A DNA stretch of 64,000 nt from Dyella amyloliquefaciens (GCF_004296575.1 NZ_SAYT01000002.1:310001-374000); one strand, 5' to 3'; shown: positions 18,618 through 30,150, counted from the stretch's first letter. The notes: a model not told the origin generated them from the sequence alone. A program made the numbers and translations.

Positions 18618-19190
18618 TCACCACATCAGATCGTCGGGAACACCATCCTCACCCACGCCGCCGGCACTACCCGCCTGGACCAGCAAGGCCAGTTGCTGCG
18701 CATCGATCTCGCGCACCTGTTCGGCCAGTTCGCGCGTCACCAACAGGTAGCGCCCTTGCTGCTGCACGACGCCAAGCTCACCGGCATTGAGCGCGGCCAA
18801 CTGCTCGGCATCCACGTGCACACGACGAATCTTGCCGCCGTACTCGAAATGCCGGACATGATCGACTTCAGGCTTGTTGAGCACCTTGCCCTGAAGCAAT
18901 TGCTGGATTTTCTGCTTGCGCTCGCGACGCAGGCGAGCCTCTTCGGCGGCGGCCTGCTCGGCCTGCTTGCGCTCGCTCGCCTCCGTGTGGGCGCGAATGG
19001 CGTAGGCCTTGGCGAGATCAATCTCGCCCTGCCCCTTGCCCTGGGGCTTGTTCGCCCCGTGCTGCTTGGGATGAGGTGGCTTGCCGCCCTTAAAGGAAGG
19101 AGCGCCCTTGGGAGGACTGGGGCGCTTTTCGTCGCGGACCTGTTTGACGATGCCGCTCTTGAGCAGCTGATCGCGCAGGGATTCGGCCAT
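18618..19190 (-). CDS. yaiL: DUF2058 (YaiL) family protein
   Basis: A 190-residue, highly charged soluble protein. The N-terminus (MAESLRDQLLKSGIVKQ) is the DUF2058 signature; residues 20-60 are a Lys/Pro/Gly-rich linker and 60-110 a basic coiled-coil-like helix (SERKQAEQAAAEEARLRRER), followed by a compact C-terminal domain. Members are sometimes called nucleoprotein/polynucleotide-associated; the function is unknown. It lies 43 bases downstream of slyX on the same strand. Confidence 0.85.
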   Translation of the reverse strand: MAESLRDQLLKSGIVKQVRDEKRPSPPKGAPSFKGGKPPHPKQHGANKPQGKGQGEIDLAKAYAIRAHTEASERKQAEQAAAEEARLRRERKQKIQQLLQGKVLNKPEVDHVRHFEYGGKIRRVHVDAEQLAALNAGELGVVQQQGRYLLVTRELAEQVREIDAQQLALLVQAGSAGGVGEDGVPDDLMW

Positions 19191-19233
19191 GTTCTGAACT
19201 CGCTGACGTGGTGCAGGTACGGGTAAGGATCAA

Positions 19234-19452
19234 TCAATAATGCGGCGGCGGCGGTTCGCTATGCGGATCGTGTCCTTGCGACGTGCGCAGCGACGACAGC
19301 TCGCTGCGCAGTCCTCGGATCACATCCTCCAGCGCGGCGATGCGCATGGACAGCTCCGCGTCCGCCGATGCCAGTGCGCTCACCGTATCGTCGATAAAGG
19401 TGAGCCGTACTTCCAGTTCGGTCAGGCGCTGCTGCAGCGAGTCGTCCGACAT
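19234..19452 (-). CDS. slyX: SlyX family protein
   Basis: A 72-residue coiled-coil protein with heptad-like hydrophobics throughout (LQQRLTELEVRLTFIDDTV) and the characteristic SlyX tail PPPPHY. Function unknown; in E. coli it is encoded next to slyD. It starts two bases after the ugd stop, so the two are probably co-transcribed. Confidence 0.9.
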   Translation of the reverse strand: MSDDSLQQRLTELEVRLTFIDDTVSALASADAELSMRIAALEDVIRGLRSELSSLRTSQGHDPHSEPPPPHY

Positions 19453-19454
19453 GA

Positions 19455-20792
19455 TCAGCGCCTCAGGCTCCGGCCGCGGCCGATGCCGTAATACGCCAGG
19501 CCAGCCTCCTCGACCGCCGCCGGGTCATACAGATTGCGGCCATCGAAGATCGCAGGACTGCCGAGCATGCCGCGAATACGGGCGAAATCCGGGCTTCGGA
19601 AGGCCTTCCACTCCGTCACGATAGCCAGTACATCGGCGCCTTCCAGCGCCTGATAGGCACTATCGCAGAGCACCAGGTCATCGCGATCGCCGTAGATGCG
19701 ATGGGTTTCCTCGCGAGCCTCGGGATCGAAGGCGCGCACCTTGGCACCCGCCTTCCACAAAGCTTCGATCAGGTTACGGCTGGATGCCTCGCGCATATCG
19801 TCGGTGTTTGGCTTGAACGCCAAACCCCACAGCGCGATCGTCCTGCCCTTCAGCTGTCCATCCAGATGACGCGAGATCAGCTCGAACAGCTTGGTCTTCT
19901 GATCATGGTTGACGGCCTCGACCGCGCCCAGCAGGCGCGCGTCGTAACCCACGCCTCGCGCGGTGCGCTCCAGCGCCTGCACGTCCTTGGGGAAACACGA
20001 GCCACCGTAACCGGCACCCGGATAGATGAAATGATAGCCAATGCGCGGATCCGAGCCGATGCCCTGGCGCACCAGCTCCACATCGGCGCCCACGCGCTCG
20101 GCGATGTTGGCGATCTCGTTCATGAAACTGATCTTGGTGGCCAGCATCGCGTTGGCCGCGTACTTGGTCAGCTCGGCCGAGCGCTCGTCCATCACCACCG
20201 TGCGGTCATGATTGCGATTGAACGGCGCATACAGCTTGCGCAGCACGTTGACTGCACGCTCGCTGGAACTGCCAATGATGATGCGATCCGGGCGCAGGCA
20301 GTCTTCAACCGCGTCGCCTTCCTTGAGGAATTCCGGGTTGGACACCACGTCGAATTCGACCGACACACCGCGCCTCGCCAGCTCACCGGCGATCGCCTCG
20401 CGCACGCGGTCCGCCGTACCTACCGGCACGGTCGACTTGTTGACCACCACGGTGTAACGGTCCAGGTGCTGCCCGATCGTGCGAGCCACGCCGAGCACGT
20501 ATTTCAGGTCGGCGCTGCCGTCCTCGTCCGGCGGCGTACCCACCGCGATGAACAGGACTTGGCCGTGCTCGATGGCCGGCGCCGGATCCGTCGTGAAATC
20601 GAGCTGGCCACTGGCATGGTTGCGCTTGACGATGGGCTCCAGGCCCGGCTCGTAGATGGGAATCTCGCCCTGCTTGAGGCGAGCCACCTTGCCCGCGTCG
20701 ATGTCGACGCAGACGACGTGATTACCCATTTCTGCCAGGCAGGCTCCGGTGACCAGACCCACATAACCGGTGCCAAAGATGGTGACCTTCAT
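19455..20792 (-). CDS. ugd: UDP-glucose 6-dehydrogenase
   Basis: A 445-residue enzyme that oxidises UDP-glucose to UDP-glucuronate with two NAD. The N-terminal Rossmann motif ([20 protein letters not shown]) sets the start at ATG 20792; an upstream in-frame start would add eight residues before it. The catalytic Cys is in [12 protein letters not shown] near 260 and the UDP-binding C-terminal domain contains [17 protein letters not shown]. It supplies precursors for exopolysaccharide or lipid A modification and could feed the polysaccharide locus at 53-60 kb. Confidence 0.95.
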   Translation of the reverse strand: MKVTIFGTGYVGLVTGACLAEMGNHVVCVDIDAGKVARLKQGEIPIYEPGLEPIVKRNHASGQLDFTTDPAPAIEHGQVLFIAVGTPPDEDGSADLKYVLGVARTIGQHLDRYTVVVNKSTVPVGTADRVREAIAGELARRGVSVEFDVVSNPEFLKEGDAVEDCLRPDRIIIGSSSERAVNVLRKLYAPFNRNHDRTVVMDERSAELTKYAANAMLATKISFMNEIANIAERVGADVELVRQGIGSDPRIGYHFIYPGAGYGGSCFPKDVQALERTARGVGYDARLLGAVEAVNHDQKTKLFELISRHLDGQLKGRTIALWGLAFKPNTDDMREASSRNLIEALWKAGAKVRAFDPEAREETHRIYGDRDDLVLCDSAYQALEGADVLAIVTEWKAFRSPDFARIRGMLGSPAIFDGRNLYDPAAVEEAGLAYYGIGRGRSLRR

Positions 20793-20896
20793 TGTCGCAA
20801 CAACTCCTAAAGGCAAGGCTCGGGATTCTAGCAGGACCGTGCGCTACCGCACGCCAATCCAGATCAGAACCGCCTTCCGCACCATCAGTCGTCACT

Positions 20897-20934
20897 TAAA
20901 AAAACACGGGGCGCGAATTGCTTCGCGCCCCGTG
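20897..20934 (-). terminator. Intrinsic terminator of the FKBP gene
   Basis: A 13-bp stem (CACGGGGCGCGAA / TTCGCGCCCCGTG) with a short loop followed on the minus strand by a run of T residues, 28 bases after the stop codon. Confidence 0.9.
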
Positions 20935-20962
20935 CATGGTCTCGAAAGAGACGTCTGGCCGA

Positions 20963-21736
20963 TTACTTCGCGCCGCCAGCCTGCTCGCCAGCCGGCGTCG
21001 CGCCGGTCTTGACCAGGGTGACGTCGAAGATGATCGTCGCGTTCGGCGGGAAGCCGTTCTGCGGCTGCGCACCGTAAGCGATGTTCGACGGGATGAAGAA
21101 CTTGTAGTGACCGCCGACCTGCATCAACTGCATGCCTTCGCGGAAGCCCGGGATCACGCCGGCGAGCGGGATCGACGCAGCGCCGCCGCCTTCGTGCTTG
21201 GACGAATCGTCAAACACTTCGCCATTGACGAAGGTGCCGACGTAGTTCACCTGCACGGTGTCGCCCGGACCCGGGCGAGCGCCCGTACCCTGGCTGATCA
21301 CCTGGTACTGCAGGCCCGAAGCCGTGCTCTTCACGCCCGGAGCGGTCTTGTTCTTGGCGAGGAAGGCATCGCCTTCGGTCTTGTTCTTGGAGGCGACCTG
21401 GGTGTACTCGGCCTTGGCCTTTGCCTGCAGGTTGGCCACGAACGCGTCACGCACCTGCTTGGCTTCGGCTTCGCTCATGGTCGGCTTCTGGCCCGACAGC
21501 GCCGACTGCAGGGCGCGGGCGACGGTCGCCGGATCCACTTCCTCGCGGACGAGCGGCGGCAGCGAGCTGGCCAGATCCCAACCGACCACGTAGCTGGCCT
21601 TGGTCTTGTCGACCGCAGCCGGTGCGGCAGCGGCGGGGGCGGCAGTCTTCGCAGCCTGTGCGTGCACGCCAGCGGTCATGCCCAGGGCAACAGCGAGCGC
21701 GGCCGCCGTCAGCGTGGGACGCAAAAATTGCTTCAT
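20963..21736 (-). CDS. fkpA: FKBP-type peptidyl-prolyl isomerase, periplasmic
   Basis: A 257-residue exported proline isomerase and chaperone. A signal peptide ends in GVHAQA (about residue 27); a helical dimerisation domain (about 45-130: SYVVGWDLASSLPPL, MSEAEAKQVRDAF) precedes the FKBP domain (about 140-245: YQVISQGTGARPGPGDTVQVNY, IPGFREGMQLMQVGGHYKFFIPS). The layout matches FkpA/Mip. It folds outer-membrane and periplasmic proteins. It is followed by a strong terminator and is probably monocistronic. Confidence 0.9.
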   Translation of the reverse strand: MKQFLRPTLTAAALAVALGMTAGVHAQAAKTAAPAAAAPAAVDKTKASYVVGWDLASSLPPLVREEVDPATVARALQSALSGQKPTMSEAEAKQVRDAFVANLQAKAKAEYTQVASKNKTEGDAFLAKNKTAPGVKSTASGLQYQVISQGTGARPGPGDTVQVNYVGTFVNGEVFDDSSKHEGGGAASIPLAGVIPGFREGMQLMQVGGHYKFFIPSNIAYGAQPQNGFPPNATIIFDVTLVKTGATPAGEQAGGAK

Positions 21737-21858
21737 TTGGAACTCCCTCGTATTTGAGTGTGCCGGCGCTACCGGACTAAGCCCCCCCCGATGGAGGCAG
21801 GCCCCGCATTGTGCGGTCCTTGTCGAGTCTTGGCAACGCTGTGGGGGCTACGACCGTC

Positions 21859-21882
21859 AGTCGTGATTAAAAGTTCACGACT
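21859..21882. repeat. Inverted repeat upstream of the FKBP gene
   Basis: Perfect 8-bp arms AGTCGTGA and TCACGACT around ttaaaagt, between the antiporter stop and the FKBP start. It could be an antiporter terminator (an A/T-rich stretch follows on the minus side) or an operator for the FKBP gene. Confidence 0.4.
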
Positions 21883-21943
21883 TGGCTGATTTACCGCGGT
21901 TTTTTACGATTTCTGCACATGCTCAGGGATGCTGCGACCACCA

Positions 21944-23719
21944 TCAGGCGTGACCATCCCCGGAGCGACCGGGTTTTTCCAGCGTATCCCGCAGCGCCGC
22001 CTGCAGGCGCGCGTGCACCTGCACCAGTCCTCGCCACAGCAGCCAGGCCAGCAACAGCAACACCAGAACCAGCACCACCGCCACCTCGCGCGGAGGCAGG
22101 ATGGTCGATGCGAGTGCCGCCACCAGCAGGCCCAGCACCCACATGGTCATCAACGGGATGAAGCGTGCAAGGACGGCGCGAATGCGCATGTTGTACGCGC
22201 CACCGATTCGCTCGGGAATGCTCAGTTCCGCCAGCAGCATGCCCAACGCGGAAGCCTTGCGGTAAGCCGCCACGATCATCGGCAGCGAAATCAGCGCGGC
22301 GATCGACCAGGCCAGGCTGCGTTTCACCTGTGGTCGGTCCGCCAGGAAATCCCAATGGAAGAAACCGCGTCGGTAGAGGTAGGACATGATCAGGAACGCT
22401 GCCACCACCAGCATCATGTTGATGATCACGTGCCACACCAGGCGGCGGATCATCTTCGCCACTACCGCACCCTGCCCGCTCAGGCTAAGGCTGCCCATCC
22501 AGTCGGTGTACGCAGCCAGCGCGCTCGTGAATGTCCTCGGCAGGCGCCTGCTCAGCACATCCGCCAGCGGGTCCGACGAACGAACCAGGTAAGGCGTCAG
22601 GAAGGTGGTGATCGCCGATACGGCCACCGCCACCGGATAGAGGAAACCACTGGTGACCTTGAGAGTGAGGCCCAGCGAGGCGATCACGAAGGAGAATTCG
22701 CCGATCTGCGCCAAGCCCATGCCGACACGCAGTGATGTGCGACCACCATTGCCGGCGACGAAAGTGCCGAAGCCGCAGGTCAGCACCTTGCCGATGACAA
22801 CGACCACCGTCACGACCAGGATCGGCAGCCAATACTCCTTGAGCATGGCCGGATCGATCAGCATGCCGATCGCCACGAAGAAAATCGCACTGAACATGTC
22901 GCGCACAGGGCCGATGATGCGCTCCACCCGCTCCACGCTTTGCGACTCGGCCACGATCGCGCCGATCATGAAAGCTCCCAGCGCCACGCTGTACCCCATC
23001 TCCGACACGAGCAGGCAGAAGCCGAAGCACAGGCCCAGCACCGCCACCAGGAGCACGTCGTCGCGACTCACCTTCGCGATGTAGTCGACGACACGCGGCA
23101 CCAGCAGCAAGCCGACCACCAGCGATACCGCCATGAACAACGTGAGGCGCCCCACCGCCCCCACGGCCTCGCTGGCTTCCAGGCCGCCCGTACTGGCGAT
23201 GCCGGTAAGCAACGCCATCAACACGATGGCCAGCACGTCCTCGACGATGAGGATGCCGAACATCAGCTGGGCAAAGCGCTCGCGCTTGAGGTTCAGATCA
23301 TCGAGCGCCTTCATGATGATGGTGGTCGAGGACATCGAGAGCATGGCGCCGAGGAACAACGCGTCCATCGAACTCCAGCCAAAGAACCGGCCGATCTCGT
23401 AGCCGAGCCACAGCATCAGCACGATCTCGCATACAGCCGCCACCAGCGCCGCGCCACCGACCTCGCGCAGCTTTTTCAGGCTGAATTCGAGCCCTAGCGC
23501 GAACAGCAGCAGGATCATGCCCAGTTCTGACAACGTGCGGATCGTCTGCTCATCGTGGATGAAGACCACGGGAAACGTATAAGGCCCCACCAGCACGCCA
23601 GCGATGATGTAACCGAGTACGACCGGCTGACGCAGCCGCTGGAAGATCACCGTGGTCAGTCCCGCGATCAACATGACCGTCGCGAGATCCTGGATGAAGT
23701 GCAAATCGTGCATCGACAA
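21944..23719 (-). CDS. Cation:proton antiporter, CPA2/Kef family
   Basis: A 591-residue inner-membrane protein. Residues 1-385 are a Na+/H+-exchanger domain with about twelve helices, including the typical opening FIQDLATVMLIAGLTTVIFQRLRQP split over helix 1 and the QIGEFSFVIASLGL motif near 335. KefB/KefC proteins carry a TrkA-N (RCK) domain next; here residues 420-580 instead contain more hydrophobic segments and no nucleotide-binding GxGxxG. It may therefore be ungated by NAD or glutathione. Likely exports K+ or Na+ in exchange for protons. Confidence 0.85.
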   Translation of the reverse strand: MSMHDLHFIQDLATVMLIAGLTTVIFQRLRQPVVLGYIIAGVLVGPYTFPVVFIHDEQTIRTLSELGMILLLFALGLEFSLKKLREVGGAALVAAVCEIVLMLWLGYEIGRFFGWSSMDALFLGAMLSMSSTTIIMKALDDLNLKRERFAQLMFGILIVEDVLAIVLMALLTGIASTGGLEASEAVGAVGRLTLFMAVSLVVGLLLVPRVVDYIAKVSRDDVLLVAVLGLCFGFCLLVSEMGYSVALGAFMIGAIVAESQSVERVERIIGPVRDMFSAIFFVAIGMLIDPAMLKEYWLPILVVTVVVVIGKVLTCGFGTFVAGNGGRTSLRVGMGLAQIGEFSFVIASLGLTLKVTSGFLYPVAVAVSAITTFLTPYLVRSSDPLADVLSRRLPRTFTSALAAYTDWMGSLSLSGQGAVVAKMIRRLVWHVIINMMLVVAAFLIMSYLYRRGFFHWDFLADRPQVKRSLAWSIAALISLPMIVAAYRKASALGMLLAELSIPERIGGAYNMRIRAVLARFIPLMTMWVLGLLVAALASTILPPREVAVVLVLVLLLLAWLLWRGLVQVHARLQAALRDTLEKPGRSGDGHA

Positions 23720-23915
23720 AACCCGTGGGGACGTCTTGCAAGACTAGCAATCGAACTCGCGCTGCACAGCCCTGCGCAGCGATGTGAGTTGCTCACGCCG
23801 ATGAATGTGTCGAAGAAATCGTCCGTCGCACATCAAGCCCCCGTCTTCGACTCGACGTAACTGCTTGTTGTGATTAATACGTGAAAAATAATTGAAGAAA
23901 TTTCGTCGCGAGCGC

Positions 23916-23944
23916 TTGACGAAATCGCAATCCCAACCTATTCT
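23916..23944 (+). promoter_or_regulatory. Sigma-70 promoter of the tRNA-Ala/Glu/Asp operon
   Basis: TTGACG, a 17-base spacer and TATTCT, ending 22 bases before tRNA-Ala. The region just upstream is A/T-rich (around 23870-23905), like an UP element. Confidence 0.75.
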
Positions 23945-23965
23945 TTCGGGCTTCCAGAGGCACAC

Positions 23966-24041
23966 GGGGCCATAGCTCAGCTGGGAGAGCGCCTGCATGG
24001 CATGCAGGAGGTCGGCGGTTCGATCCCGCCTGGCTCCACCA
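23966..24041 (+). tRNA. tRNA-Ala (GGC)
   Basis: A complete 76-base cloverleaf with encoded CCA. The acceptor arm GGGGCCA pairs with TGGCTCC, the T arm is GGTTCGATCC and the anticodon GGC sits in CATGGCATG. First gene of a three-tRNA operon. Confidence 0.97.
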
Positions 24042-24052
24042 AATTTAGATAC

Positions 24053-24128
24053 GTCCCCATCGTCTAGAGGCCTAGGACATCACCCTTTCACGGTGGCGAC
24101 CGGGGTTCGAATCCCCGTGGGGACGCCA
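24053..24128 (+). tRNA. tRNA-Glu (TTC)
   Basis: 76 bases with encoded CCA. The acceptor GTCCCCA pairs with TGGGGAC; the anticodon TTC is in CCTTTCACGG. Eleven bases after tRNA-Ala. Confidence 0.97.
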
Positions 24129-24215
24129 CTCTAAAGCCAAACCGGTTTCCGGCGTAGCGGCAAGAGTGGTCAAGGATGAAATCTGTTGGTGTAGTACTGG
24201 AAGTTGTAAAAACGT

Positions 24216-24292
24216 GGAGCGGTAGTTCAGTCGGTTAGAATGCTGGCCTGTCACGCCGGAGGTCGCGGGTTCGAGTCCCGTCCGCTCCGCCA
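24216..24292 (+). tRNA. tRNA-Asp (GTC)
   Basis: 77 bases with encoded CCA; acceptor GGAGCGG, anticodon GTC in CCTGTCACG. Identical in sequence to the minus-strand tRNA-Asp at 37615-37691. Confidence 0.97.
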
Positions 24293-24302
24293 CTTTACAA
24301 AG

Positions 24303-24327
24303 AGCCCGCCATTGGCGGGTTTTTTGT
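24303..24327 (+). terminator. Intrinsic terminator of the tRNA operon
   Basis: AGCCCGCC-att-GGCGGGTTTTTTG, ten bases after tRNA-Asp. Confidence 0.9.
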
Positions 24328-24411
24328 TGCCTGAAGAAAAGCCTGCACGGCTTTCCGCGACCGCAGCTTCGCGATATTTGGCTATACCGGACTTTCACGC
24401 ACCGCAGACAC

Positions 24412-24906
24412 CTACGGAAGCGCAGCCTCATCCGGCGAACGATGGTCTTCCAGACGCTCCAGCGTCCCCTTCGAGTGACCCTGCTCCGCCAGGTATTCCA
24501 GCCAGCGCGACAGGAACCCGTTCATGCGCAGCCGGTGCTGCAGCACCGTATGTGCCGGCGGGAACGGTCCAAGCACCTGCCACAGATGGCGCCCCGGGTG
24601 GCAATGCAGCGCCTCGGCCACGTGGGCATCGGAATACATCCGCAACTGTGCCGACGGCGACGGCTGCCCAGTATGCGCATCGACAAAGTTGTAGGTGAGC
24701 TCCAGCTCCAGCGTATACGGGTGCCGCTCCTGCACCTGAAGGCGCACGTCCAGCCCATCGTCCACACTGGACACATAGAACCCCGGCGCGAGTTCCTCTG
24801 GCGCAAACAACCTCACCAGCCGGTGGTAGTTCTCCGCATACAACCCCATCAGGAAGCCGAAGCGGCCTGGCAGGAGGGCGTTGCGGCTGTCCAGTACGAC
24901 ACTCAT
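24412..24906 (-). CDS. yqiB: DUF1249 (YqiB) family protein
   Basis: A 164-residue protein of the YqiB/DUF1249 family. Features are ENYHRLVRLFAP near the start, the central LTYNFVDAHTG strand block and the late FLSRWLEYLAEQGHS helix. ATG at 24906 is preferred over one three codons upstream because MSVVLDSRNALLP leads directly into the domain. It has no signal peptide and is a cytoplasmic protein of unknown role; in E. coli it lies near nudF and cpdA. It sits 19 bases after ppsR. Confidence 0.85.
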   Translation of the reverse strand: MSVVLDSRNALLPGRFGFLMGLYAENYHRLVRLFAPEELAPGFYVSSVDDGLDVRLQVQERHPYTLELELTYNFVDAHTGQPSPSAQLRMYSDAHVAEALHCHPGRHLWQVLGPFPPAHTVLQHRLRMNGFLSRWLEYLAEQGHSKGTLERLEDHRSPDEAALP

Positions 24907-24925
24907 GGGCGGCAATGACTCCTCG

Positions 24926-25741
24926 TTAGAACATGGTGCGCTCGATGCCGAAGCGATCGAAGATCTTGCTGGCGATCTCCTCGATGGAGACGTGAGTGGT
25001 GTTGAGGTTGGGAATGCCCTCGCGACGCATCAACTTTTCAGCCTGCGCCAGCTCCCACCTGCACTGCTCCAACTTGGCATAGCGACTGCCGGCGCGCCGC
25101 TGCTCACGGATCTGCGCCAGCCGTTGTGGATCAATGGTGAGACCGAACAACCGGTCCTTGTAAGGGCGCAGCCTCGCGGGCAGTTCCAGCTTGTCCAGGT
25201 CGTCGTCGGTCAGGGGGTAATTGGCGGCACTCACCCCGTAATGCAAGGCCATGTAGAGGCAGGTCGGCGTCTTGCCCGAACGGGATACGCCGACCAGGAT
25301 CAGGTCGGCCTGGGCATAGTCCACATCAATGCCGTCGTCATGCGACAAGGCGTAGTTGGTCGCGTTGATGCGCGCCTCATACTTGTCGAAATCGACCAGG
25401 CCATGCGAGCGGTTCACCGCACCGGACCGCTTGGCGCCCAGCTCCTCCTCCAGCGGACCAATGAAGGGTGCGAACACGTCCAGCATCAGGGCCCCGCTTT
25501 CGGCCACGATCTCGCACAGGTCGCGCGACGCCATGGTGTTCACCACGATCGGGCGCTCGCCCGTCTGGGCGTAGCGGGTCTTGATGCGCAGCGCGGCAGC
25601 CTCGGCCTTATGCGCGTCATCGACGAACGGCAGGCGATGCTTGTCGAACTGGACCCCCTCGAATTGGGCCAGGATGCTGTTACCGATCGTTTCCGCGGTA
25701 ATACCAGTGGAATCGGAGATGAAGAAAACGGTTCGTTGCAT
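24926..25741 (-). CDS. ppsR: PEP synthase regulatory protein (kinase/pyrophosphorylase)
   Basis: A 271-residue DUF299 protein that inactivates PEP synthase by ADP-dependent phosphorylation and reactivates it by phosphate-dependent dephosphorylation. The P-loop GVSRSGKTPTCLYMA (about 151-165) and the opening FFISDSTGITAETIGNSIL are diagnostic. It is divergent from ppsA, its substrate, with a 229-base region holding both promoters. Confidence 0.95.
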   Translation of the reverse strand: MQRTVFFISDSTGITAETIGNSILAQFEGVQFDKHRLPFVDDAHKAEAAALRIKTRYAQTGERPIVVNTMASRDLCEIVAESGALMLDVFAPFIGPLEEELGAKRSGAVNRSHGLVDFDKYEARINATNYALSHDDGIDVDYAQADLILVGVSRSGKTPTCLYMALHYGVSAANYPLTDDDLDKLELPARLRPYKDRLFGLTIDPQRLAQIREQRRAGSRYAKLEQCRWELAQAEKLMRREGIPNLNTTHVSIEEIASKIFDRFGIERTMF

Positions 25742-25970
25742 GGCTAACCCGAAGTCCCTGACTGTTCCTGGCCATCACCTTAGCGCAACGCATAAAGCCT
25801 GTCTTTGCTTGACTCCCGCCTGACTGGTATGCAGCTGGCGTGGGTTTTGCGCGGAATGGTCTTCTTGTGCTGCGCACCATCGACAGCGGACAATACCAGT
25901 TCTTTGTTGCCGGTTTTTGGACCGAACCGGCCAAGCCACTTCGAAACTAAGAGCTCTTGAGGAGACTCCC

Positions 25971-28346
<2,376 letters not shown>

Positions 28347-28364
28347 GTTCCAGGCAGCCAGCAG

Positions 28365-28391
28365 AAGGCGGCGCGAAAGCGCCGCCTTTTT
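28365..28391 (+). terminator. Intrinsic terminator of ppsA
   Basis: AAGGCGGCGC-gaaa-GCGCCGCCTTTTTT, about 20 bases past the stop. Its A-rich left side also lets it serve the convergent NTF2-like gene. Confidence 0.9.
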
Positions 28392-28403
28392 GCTGCCCCG
28401 ACG

Positions 28404-28826
28404 TCAGGATTCGCAAGGATGGCCCGCGTTATCGAACAGGCTGTCGTCCGAGCGGATCAACCCCTGCTCCACCACGAGAAAGGTCGCTATGGGCAACGCC
28501 AGCGAGCCTGCACCCTGCCCGCTTCTCGCGACGAAACGCACGGCCACGCGATCGCCGTCGATGAGCACGTCCTGCACCTCATCGTGGATATCGGGAAGCC
28601 GCTCAAACAGCGCGCGATACGTGCGCACCACCCCTGCCCGTCCCATGCGTACCGTGCAGAAGTCTGACGACGACAACCGGGCGTCCTCCGCATACAGGAC
28701 GGCCATCCCCATCGCATCATGGCGATTGAAGGCGTCGAACATCGCGCGCACCACCGTCTGTGGCGTTGCATGGACGGAGGGCGATGCCGTGGCAGCGGCC
28801 ATGAGAAGCAAGGCGGTCGGAATCAT
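28404..28826 (-). CDS. Exported NTF2-like (SnoaL/DUF4440 type) protein
   Basis: A 140-residue protein with a signal peptide (MIPTALLLMAAATASPSVHA) and an NTF2-like cone fold: the helix TVVRAMFDAFNRHDAMGMAVLYAEDAR is split at about residue 40, followed by strands EVQDVLIDGDRVAVRFVAR. Such proteins bind small ligands or act as isomerases or hydrolases; no catalytic residues can be assigned. It is divergent from the second signal peptidase gene. Confidence 0.7.
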   Translation of the reverse strand: MIPTALLLMAAATASPSVHATPQTVVRAMFDAFNRHDAMGMAVLYAEDARLSSSDFCTVRMGRAGVVRTYRALFERLPDIHDEVQDVLIDGDRVAVRFVARSGQGAGSLALPIATFLVVEQGLIRSDDSLFDNAGHPCES

Positions 28827-28966
28827 TGAGGTACTCCCAGGGAAACGTACCTCCAGCCTCCCCCTCCGCTGCCACCGGCGCGGTTCAGGGCTTGCTCTCC
28901 TGGCAATCCGGAACCTTCATCTTTGGTGGAGGTCCACCCAGACTGACGGGCGAACGGAGAACACCC

Positions 28967-29641
28967 ATGCAGCGGTTGACCAGACTCCTGACAAGGAACA
29001 AGGGTTTCATCGTCTTCATGCTCGGCATGCTGGTGTTCCGCAGCGCCGTCGCCGACTGGAACGTGGTGCCGACGGGATCCATGCAACCGACCATCCGCAT
29101 CGGTGATCGCATCCTGGTCGACAAGGCCGCCTACGATGTGCGCCTGCCATTCACCCATGTTTCGCTGCTGCATCTGGCCGATCCCGCACGGGGCGACATC
29201 GTGGTGCTCGACTCGGCAGCGGCAGGAGAACGCCTGGTCAAGCGCGTCATCGGCATTCCCGGCGATACGGTGGCACTGCGCCACAACCTGCTGTATGTGA
29301 ACGGGCAATATGCCGGCTATCAACCGACCCGAGTCGAGGGTATACGCGACGACCGGGAAGACCCCGCGCTCTACGCCACCGAGACCATCGACTCCCTGCA
29401 CCACGCCGTACGCTGGTCAATTGCCGCGCAAGGCCACAGCAGCGACTTTGGTCCCGTGACCGTACCGGCCGGCCAATACCTGCTGCTGGGCGACAATCGC
29501 GACAACAGTGCAGATTCCCGCTATTTCGGCTTCTTTCCGCGTAAAGAGATCACCGGTCGCGCCACCCGCGTCGTCGTCTCACTCGACCCTGGCAACCACT
29601 ACCTGCCTCGCGAAGGACGCTGGGGCGCCTCCCTGCAATAA
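28967..29641 (+). CDS. lepB2: Second, short signal peptidase I
   Basis: A 224-residue signal peptidase. ATG at 28967 has GGAGA six bases upstream. One N-terminal hydrophobic helix (about 13-29) replaces the two of LepB. Ser38 (VVPTGSMQPTI) and Lys near residue 90 (LVKRVIGIPGDTV) form the dyad; box E is GDNRDNSADSRYFGF. Residues 110-165 form an insertion between strands. All catalytic residues are present, so it should be active. Substrates unknown; no secretion operon is adjacent. Confidence 0.88.
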   Translation: MQRLTRLLTRNKGFIVFMLGMLVFRSAVADWNVVPTGSMQPTIRIGDRILVDKAAYDVRLPFTHVSLLHLADPARGDIVVLDSAAAGERLVKRVIGIPGDTVALRHNLLYVNGQYAGYQPTRVEGIRDDREDPALYATETIDSLHHAVRWSIAAQGHSSDFGPVTVPAGQYLLLGDNRDNSADSRYFGFFPRKEITGRATRVVVSLDPGNHYLPREGRWGASLQ

Positions 29642-29656
29642 ACCGCATCGCCCCCA

Positions 29657-29685
29657 TTGCCACACTGTCATCCGGTGCGTACAAT
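29657..29685 (+). promoter_or_regulatory. Sigma-70 promoter of tRNA-Ser
   Basis: TTGCCA, 17-base spacer, TACAAT; the -10 ends 32 bases before the tRNA. Confidence 0.7.
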
Positions 29686-29717
29686 TGCCGGCTCGCGTGG
29701 ACCACACGCACCGCTTT

Positions 29718-29846
<129 letters not shown>

Positions 29847-29852
29847 TGACGT

Positions 29853-29987
29853 TGACGGCCGGGTGAGAACCCACCGGGTTCGACAAATTTGCCTGGAGCA
29901 AATTTGGACAGCCGCAGGCTGGCCCCGCAGCGCGAAAGCGCGAAGGGGTCAGGGCCATGGATGGCCCTGACAATCCCACCTTGCATG
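29853..29987. repeat. Structured intergenic repeat, copy 1
   Basis: First of two tandem copies with a 164-base period. It contains three or four small palindromes: GAACCC-acc-GGGTTC, CAAATTTGC/GCAAATTTG, GCGCG-aaa-GCGCG-type and TCAGGGCCA/TGGCCCTGA. No reading frame is conserved in it. Confidence 0.85.
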
Positions 29988-30016
29988 ATCACCGGGCGTT
30001 TCAGTTTTTCTGAGGG

Positions 30017-30150
30017 TGACGGCCGGGTGAGAACCCACCGGGTTCGACAAATTCGTCTGGAACGAATTTGGACAGCCGCAGGCTGGCCCCGCAGCGCGAA
30101 AGCGCGAAGGGGTCGGGCCAGGGAAGGCCCCAACAATCCCACCCTGCATG
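30017..30150. repeat. Structured intergenic repeat, copy 2
   Basis: Second copy, nearly identical to copy 1. In the second hairpin the arms have changed together (CAAATTCGT/ACGAATTTG), so base pairing is kept. This suggests selection on structure, as in REP/BIME-like elements or structured RNAs. Confidence 0.85.
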
